Source: Flavobacteriales bacterium UBA3431 (GTDB taxonomy: Bacteria > Bacteroidota > Bacteroidia > Flavobacteriales > Schleiferiaceae). Taken from it: 11,612 nt of DNA. Positions 6,824 to 11,612 of this stretch are shown here, piece by piece. The stretch spans positions 28,559 through 40,170 of the forward strand of contig DFSS01000016.1 in assembly GCA_002381225.1 (NCBI GenBank). Reading direction: 5' to 3'. The stretch's first letter is position 1; every line of letters begins with the position of its first letter. A model generated the notes under the pieces. It saw only the letters and a list, made by a program, of their open reading frames with translations, was not told where the DNA came from and ran no database searches. Both the position numbers and the translations under genes were made by a program.

Positions 6824-9800
6824 CAGACCAGCCCGATCACGATTGTTTTCCATGAGAAATTCGATCCCCCCTCTGGCCCCGACTCCGTAACGACCTTTCA
6901 TACTACGGCAGGAACGACCATCCCCTATTGGAACGACACCTCCGCCTTTTCGGTATCTGCGCCGCACAGCTACCACGCCAAAGTCGTACCGTTTGATTCG
7001 GTGATTTTTGAAACCGACGCCTTCTCAACCACGGGAAACATCTTTGTCCGCCTCCAGTTTGACCAAATTTGTAAAGTTCACTTCGGCCAGCAAGCCTATG
7101 TGCGTGTTTCCAACGACAACGGCGCAACATGGACCCGATTGACCGGAACCCATTACCGCGGTGCCTCCGGCGGATTCCCCACCACGGGCTACTTCAACGA
7201 ACTTTCCTACGCCAACCCCAACAATTCGCCTTACTGGGGTGGTTTGACTACGGCGGGAACAGGCGTCGCTCCTTCCGCCACGTGGTGGGTTGGGGAAACT
7301 TTTGACATTTCCAGCATCATTGGAACTGGCCCCAGCGGCACAGCACAAGGGTATTCAAACTGTAAAATTCAGTTCATCCTGGAATATCGTTCCCCCTATG
7401 GAACGGCCAACCCAGCCGGTTGGTTTGTGGACAACGTCAAAGTGGAAGCGGCACCCTGTGAATTGATTCCACCGAGCTATACCTTCAATTTGATTCCCCG
7501 CCGTGAACCCATTGGGGCCCGCTATCAATCAACGCAAGAGATCCGACTGAAAGCCCGAGACCTCGAATCTGGGGTGGATTCCGTCCTGCTGCACCATCGC
7601 CTCAACGGAGGGTCTTGGACCACCGTTGAAATGACCCCTTCTATTTCCACATCGTGCCCAGATTCCGCTGAATATTTTTACAGCTTGACCAACTTGGTTG
7701 TAGGAGACTCGGTGGACTGGTATGTTGAAATCTTTGACTGTGCTTGCCCCAATATGGTTCGAGTGCCCTCCGTGAGTTCGACCCCAATGAACAACACGTT
7801 CTGGATCGATCCCTCGCCTCCCGCCATCTGCGGTACCACCACACCGAACAGTTTCCCCTACTTAGTGACCAATTTCCCTTGGGTTGAGTCCTTCTCGGAC
7901 ATCAACTGGATTCCTGGAAGCGGAACGGGGGCCACGGGGACCTCCCACCGAGGTACGATGCCGCAAGGCAACCCTCCATCAGGGAAGAACTGGCAAGTTT
8001 CGCCGAACACCACGACCACTGGTTTTGGTTGGTCGGTGCGTATTGGCCAAACGGGTACGCTCAACACGGGGCCCTTGGGTGATCACACCACCGGTGGAGG
8101 CAAATACTTGTATACCGAGGCCTCCCAGGGTAGCGCGAACAACAACACCATGCTCATCACGCCCTGTATCAAGCTCACCGGCCTCAACCATGCTGTCCTG
8201 GAGTTCTGGTACCACAAATACGGCGCAAACATGGGCAACCTGCGCGTGGACATCGATACAGGTTCCACCACGCCTTCTTGGGTGGTAGGCGCCTTTTTGA
8301 TTCCGGGCCAAACCCAAACGAACCAGACTGATCCCTGGGCGAAAGCCTTGGTCAACTTGGATCCCTACTTGGGCAAGATCATCCGCATCCGTTTCTTGGG
8401 CAACAAGAACAACACCGCGGCCAATGACTTAGGTGACATGGCCATCGACGATATTTCTGTCTATGAGCCAGACCCCGCTGATATTGAAATGCTGGCGATG
8501 TACAAGCCCCAAAACGGATTCTGTCAGTACACAGCGACCGAAGATGTTCGGGTTCACTTGCGCTCCGAAGGTTTCTTCCCTATCGACACCATTCCCGTGG
8601 CATTCTCGGTGAAGAACCTCAACACCAACACCACGGTCGTCTCGCGCGACACGATTTATACGACGTTGAATTTGGGTGACACCACGTCCTACACGTTTAC
8701 GCCCAAAGCCAACTTGAGCGCCTACGCCAACTACCACATCTACGTGTGGTCGGAGGCACCTGGCGACCCCAATACGAGCAACGACACCCTTGGTTTCTTC
8801 TTTATTGAGCATATTGCCCCCATCACACAGTTCCCCCACATCCAAACCTTTGACGGTCCGGGATGGAATGCAGGCAACGGTACTTCCGGAAACCCGGGTA
8901 CGTTCAACACCTCCGATTGGGAAACGCTTCCTGCGCCGCAAACGGCCGACTACGCTTGGCAAGTGGGTTCGGCCTTGACGCCCACCTTCAACACGGGGCC
9001 ACGCTGGAACCGTACCCGCAGCGGAAACTATCTCTACACCGAAGCGAGCTACGGAAACAACAGTCCTGCGGCACTCTTTGCCACTACGCGTTGTGTCGAC
9101 CTTTCGGCTATGACCAATCCAGTCTTGACATTCTGGTACCACATGTTTGGTGCCGACGTGAACATCTTGAATGTCCAAGTCGTTCCCAATGGTAGCAATA
9201 TCTGGCAGACAGTCACTGGCGCTCCGATCTCGGGCGCTCAGCAATCAGGCGAAGTAGACGATTGGAAATTCAAAATGGTCGACCTCTCCGCTTACGCAGG
9301 GGACGTCGTGAAGATTCGTATTCTAGCCCGGAAAACCGGCTCTGGTGATTTGGCCGATATCGCCATCGACGACTTGATGATTTACAACCAGCCCGCCAAC
9401 GACGTGGGTGTATCCATCGTGACTAGTCCGTTGAATTCAGTCAACCTCGCCAACCCGCAGAATGTCATCCTGAAGGTGCGCAACTATGGAACGGCCTCCA
9501 AAACGGGCATTCCTGTGACCTACCAAATCAACGACCTCTGTACCCCAAGTAACACGGGCACGTACACGACGACTTATGCAGGAACCCTCGCCCCTGGCGC
9601 GGAAGGCACCATCACGATATCCACACCTCCCACCTACTATGTTGGTGATTTTGAAGTCAAGGCCTGGACAACCCTGTCGGGCGATGGCATGGCCATCAAC
9701 GACACTGCCTCCAAAACATCCTCGGGAGCAACGTCTTACCCCATTTCCTTTGGTCCGGTTAGCTTCGACAACTGTATCGGCGACGAAACCGGTTTCTTTG

Positions 9801-11569
9801 CCCAAGGTGGACCTGGAACCCTACAAATGTGGGAGTTTGGTACCCCCGCAAAAGGAAGTGGTTGGAACGGCGCAGCCTCAGGAACCAAGTGTTGGGTGAC
9901 AGGCTTGACCGACAATTATCAGCCTGGAAAGACTGAAATCCTTCGCATTCCCACGCTGACCAACTTTGATACCGTGGTCTCTGCCGAGCTCCGCTTTAAG
10001 CACAAGTTCGACTTCACTCCGACCGACGGAGGAGTCGTCGAGTACTTCTTGAATGGCAACTGGAATACCCTGGGTAATGCTGCCGTCTCGGTGGGCTACA
10101 ACTGGTACGGTTCAGGCTATGGAAGTCCTTCTGTCCAGTCCTTGAACTCTCCCGGTTGGGCAGGAAGCACGGGCGGACAGTGGATCACCTCCTCTATTCC
10201 CCTGAACGTTTGGAACTTCTCTCCGAACCCCATCAACCTGCGCTTCCGCATGGCTTCGGCAGCGGGATCTTCGGCAAAAGGCTGGGCGATTGATGACTTC
10301 GAGGTCTACGTACCACCGCAAAACTCGGCTTCCCCCATCGAAGTGGATACCCGTGAGTACATCGTTATTCCTGGAGATACGTCCCACATCCGCGTGCGCA
10401 TTGAAAATACGGGTGCGAAGAAATTGGATTCTTGCCTCGTTCGCTTCCAAGTGAATGGAGGACCTTGGAGCAACTATGAAACCGTGGTCTTTGTCAACAA
10501 GAAGAATGGAAACGTTTCTCCTTTGCTCCGCGGGCAACGTCAGTGGTATGACTTCAACCAAGTATGGGTAAACCAGGGCGCAGGCGCTTACAACATATGT
10601 GTGGAAACGGCCCGCCCCAACAACAAGCAAGACAATTTAACTTCAGACGACGTCTTCTGCTTGCCGGTAACCACTTTGGACGAGGTGACCATTGACATCG
10701 CCAACAACTATTGCAATGACTTTGAAGATGCCGCGGTTCCTGCTTGGTTGCCCTTGCATACCACCAATAAATTGCTCGCCCACGATTGGGAGTTTGGCAC
10801 CCCGAACCAGACGGGTCTAAACACTGCCGCAAGTGGTAGCAAGGCATGGATGACGCGTTTGGATAGCAACTACCGCCATACAGGCCAATCCGCCTTGCAC
10901 ACCCCATTCTTTGTCCTGGATACGAGCAAGGTGTACACCATGAGCTTCAACCACAATATGATCTCCGAGCTCTACCACGATGGCGGTAGCGTTGATTGGT
11001 CGTATGACGGCGGTATCACTTGGTATACGCTAGGTAATACCCTGACGAACGGCCTTTGGTATAACACCGTTCACGTGACCAGTTTGGACATCGTCCGACC
11101 AGGATGGAGTGGAAACACCAATGGCTACACCAATTCGACCATCAAGTTCACCGTTGAAAATCCGGGTAAATTGGTCTTCCGATTCCGCTTTGGCTCAGAT
11201 TACACTATCGACAACCAAGGCTGGGCGATTGACGACTTCTGCCTGGAAGAGGCTCCATTTGGAACCCCGGCAGACATTGTCGGAATCGGTGTGCCGGAAG
11301 TGGAGATTCCTGGATTCTTCCTTGGACACGTCTCCCCGAACCCATTGAATGGCCAAGGTGCCTTTATGTTTAACTCGGACAAGCCCGTTACCGTGCAATA
11401 CACGATTACGAATAGCTTGGGCCAAATCTTGAGCGACGCGAGCGTCCAAGGCGAGGAGGGCTACAACCGCGTTGACCTCGACGCGAGCAGCTGGGCTGCC
11501 GGCCTTTACATGATGGAAGTATCGGTCAACGGTCAGAGCCTGACCCGCAAGTTCATCGTACAGCACTAA
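6758..11569 (+). CDS. Giant modular secreted protein with T9SS type A sorting tail (putative adhesin)
   Basis: The 1603 aa protein is exported by Sec and then taken across the outer membrane by type IX secretion. Residues 1-22 are a signal peptide (MKQRLRRFF, then a hydrophobic core, likely cut at VAMS|Q). Five beta-sandwich modules follow, each closing on a similar motif: GWFVDN (221-226), DMAIDD (560-565), DIAIDD (867-872), GWAIDD (1175-1180) and GWAIDD (1488-1493). Modules 2 and 3 are MAM-like and share (K/N)YLYTEAS (449, 757) and FWYH (483, 792). Modules 4 and 5 share WEFGTP (1025, 1344). Ig-like or CARDB-like linkers sit at about 240-355, 575-687, 880-985 and 1193-1300. Asp-box-like SxDxGxTW occurs at 118-125 and 1415-1422. 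The tail (1523-1603) begins GHVSPNP and ends LTRKFIVQH. No protease, glycosidase or other catalytic domain is seen; surface adhesion or matrix binding is inferred. The start at 6758 puts the signal peptide first; the ATG at 6731 adds nine non-signal residues. Confidence 0.9.
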   Translation: MKQRLRRFFTAIALVSSWVAMSQTSPITIVFHEKFDPPSGPDSVTTFHTTAGTTIPYWNDTSAFSVSAPHSYHAKVVPFDSVIFETDAFSTTGNIFVRLQFDQICKVHFGQQAYVRVSNDNGATWTRLTGTHYRGASGGFPTTGYFNELSYANPNNSPYWGGLTTAGTGVAPSATWWVGETFDISSIIGTGPSGTAQGYSNCKIQFILEYRSPYGTANPAGWFVDNVKVEAAPCELIPPSYTFNLIPRREPIGARYQSTQEIRLKARDLESGVDSVLLHHRLNGGSWTTVEMTPSISTSCPDSAEYFYSLTNLVVGDSVDWYVEIFDCACPNMVRVPSVSSTPMNNTFWIDPSPPAICGTTTPNSFPYLVTNFPWVESFSDINWIPGSGTGATGTSHRGTMPQGNPPSGKNWQVSPNTTTTGFGWSVRIGQTGTLNTGPLGDHTTGGGKYLYTEASQGSANNNTMLITPCIKLTGLNHAVLEFWYHKYGANMGNLRVDIDTGSTTPSWVVGAFLIPGQTQTNQTDPWAKALVNLDPYLGKIIRIRFLGNKNNTAANDLGDMAIDDISVYEPDPADIEMLAMYKPQNGFCQYTATEDVRVHLRSEGFFPIDTIPVAFSVKNLNTNTTVVSRDTIYTTLNLGDTTSYTFTPKANLSAYANYHIYVWSEAPGDPNTSNDTLGFFFIEHIAPITQFPHIQTFDGPGWNAGNGTSGNPGTFNTSDWETLPAPQTADYAWQVGSALTPTFNTGPRWNRTRSGNYLYTEASYGNNSPAALFATTRCVDLSAMTNPVLTFWYHMFGADVNILNVQVVPNGSNIWQTVTGAPISGAQQSGEVDDWKFKMVDLSAYAGDVVKIRILARKTGSGDLADIAIDDLMIYNQPANDVGVSIVTSPLNSVNLANPQNVILKVRNYGTASKTGIPVTYQINDLCTPSNTGTYTTTYAGTLAPGAEGTITISTPPTYYVGDFEVKAWTTLSGDGMAINDTASKTSSGATSYPISFGPVSFDNCIGDETGFFAQGGPGTLQMWEFGTPAKGSGWNGAASGTKCWVTGLTDNYQPGKTEILRIPTLTNFDTVVSAELRFKHKFDFTPTDGGVVEYFLNGNWNTLGNAAVSVGYNWYGSGYGSPSVQSLNSPGWAGSTGGQWITSSIPLNVWNFSPNPINLRFRMASAAGSSAKGWAIDDFEVYVPPQNSASPIEVDTREYIVIPGDTSHIRVRIENTGAKKLDSCLVRFQVNGGPWSNYETVVFVNKKNGNVSPLLRGQRQWYDFNQVWVNQGAGAYNICVETARPNNKQDNLTSDDVFCLPVTTLDEVTIDIANNYCNDFEDAAVPAWLPLHTTNKLLAHDWEFGTPNQTGLNTAASGSKAWMTRLDSNYRHTGQSALHTPFFVLDTSKVYTMSFNHNMISELYHDGGSVDWSYDGGITWYTLGNTLTNGLWYNTVHVTSLDIVRPGWSGNTNGYTNSTIKFTVENPGKLVFRFRFGSDYTIDNQGWAIDDFCLEEAPFGTPADIVGIGVPEVEIPGFFLGHVSPNPLNGQGAFMFNSDKPVTVQYTITNSLGQILSDASVQGEEGYNRVDLDASSWAAGLYMMEVSVNGQSLTRKFIVQH
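7853..11260 (+). repeat. Coding super-repeat: beta-sandwich plus Ig-like units of about 310 residues
   Basis: Within the giant gene the xIDD closing motifs fall at residues 560, 867, 1175 and 1488, steps of 307, 308 and 313. The units run roughly 7853-8821, 8831-9750, 9764-10675 and 10706-11260. The last unit lacks its linker and goes into the sorting tail. Units 1-2 form one similar pair (YLYTEAS, FWYH) and units 3-4 another (WEFGTP, AASG(S/T)K, GWAIDD). The DNA has diverged between copies, so this is an old protein-level repeat, not a recent tandem duplication. The N-terminal module (closing motif at 221) is a more distant fifth relative. Confidence 0.65.
11324..11566 (+). other. T9SS type A C-terminal sorting domain
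   Basis: The last 81 residues show the known pattern of Por/T9SS sorting tails. An SPNP box near the start is followed by a beta-rich stretch with VQYTITNSLGQIL, then the turn and strand LDASSWAAGLYMMEVSVNG. It ends in a basic strand, LTRKFIVQH. In this family the tail is recognised by the outer-membrane translocon and normally removed during attachment or release. Confidence 0.92.
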
Positions 11570-11590
11570 ACGCAGAATCTCCTGCTCCCA

Positions 11591-11612
11591 GCGCCGCGGC
11601 CTCCCAGCCGCG
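11591..11612 (+). terminator. Possible intrinsic terminator hairpin, cut by the window edge
   Basis: CGCGGC at 11595-11600 pairs with GCCGCG at 11607-11612 across a 6-base loop, starting about 25 bases after the giant gene's stop. The stem may extend further, since the preceding base is C11594 and its partner lies outside the window. A T-run, if present, would also be outside. The same bases also form part of an imperfect 16-base tandem repeat (CTCCCAGC at 11585 and 11601), so it may instead be repeat DNA. Confidence 0.35.

Noticed and set aside
8429..9244. 271-codon open frame on the minus strand inside the giant secreted protein gene
   Set aside because: It is a shadow of GC-biased codons in the real frame. 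The translation is rich in Arg, Gly and Val with no recognisable domain, while the opposite strand has repeats, a signal peptide and a sorting tail.
7853..11260. Module repeats read as a recent DNA duplication or recombination hotspot
   Set aside because: Only short stretches match at the DNA level (for example around FWYH and GWAIDD). The similarity is at protein level, consistent with old duplication.

Overview
The window looks like chromosomal DNA of a Bacteroidota bacterium, most likely a flavobacterial-type lineage with unusually GC-rich DNA (judged by eye, not counted). Three things point there. A very large secreted protein ends in a type IX secretion (T9SS) sorting tail. No start codon is preceded by a clear Shine-Dalgarno sequence. 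Two intergenic gaps carry an exact TAnnTTTG, the Bacteroidota -7 promoter element. The RecR, E2 and glycosyltransferase proteins also read like Bacteroidota family members. The window is almost wholly coding, with no gene-free stretch over 300 bases. I see no tRNA, rRNA, CRISPR array, insertion sequence or phage gene.

Layout. On the minus strand, 20-1453 encodes a sodium:solute symporter. It diverges across a 54-base gap from a plus-strand run: recR (1508-2125), a membrane glycosyltransferase (2122-3936), a 2-oxo acid dehydrogenase E2 (3966-5339), a DEDDh exonuclease (5339-6094) and a fumarylacetoacetate-hydrolase-family enzyme (6091-6696). Within the run, recR/glycosyltransferase and exonuclease/hydrolase overlap by 4 bases (ATGA) and E2/exonuclease by 1 base (TAATG). 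Only the glycosyltransferase-E2 junction has a gap (29 bases), and it holds a possible internal promoter. The genes are functionally mixed (recombinational repair, envelope glycan, central carbon metabolism, nucleic-acid trimming), so this looks like a housekeeping neighbourhood rather than one pathway.

After a 61-base gap with its own -7 box and a 10-base palindrome, the right 40% of the window is one gene (6758-11569, 1603 aa). It encodes a secreted, modular protein: a signal peptide, five beta-sandwich modules alternating with Ig-like/CARDB-like linkers at a period of roughly 310 residues, and a type A T9SS tail. No catalytic domain is visible, so an adhesin or surface-matrix role is the best guess. 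A GC-rich hairpin, possibly its terminator, is cut by the right edge.

No clear new defence, mobile or biosynthetic system is present. The two items most worth a second look are the glycosyltransferase, which is fused to what reads as a catalytically stripped polyprenyl-phosphate sugar-transferase, and the super-repeat architecture of the giant secreted protein.
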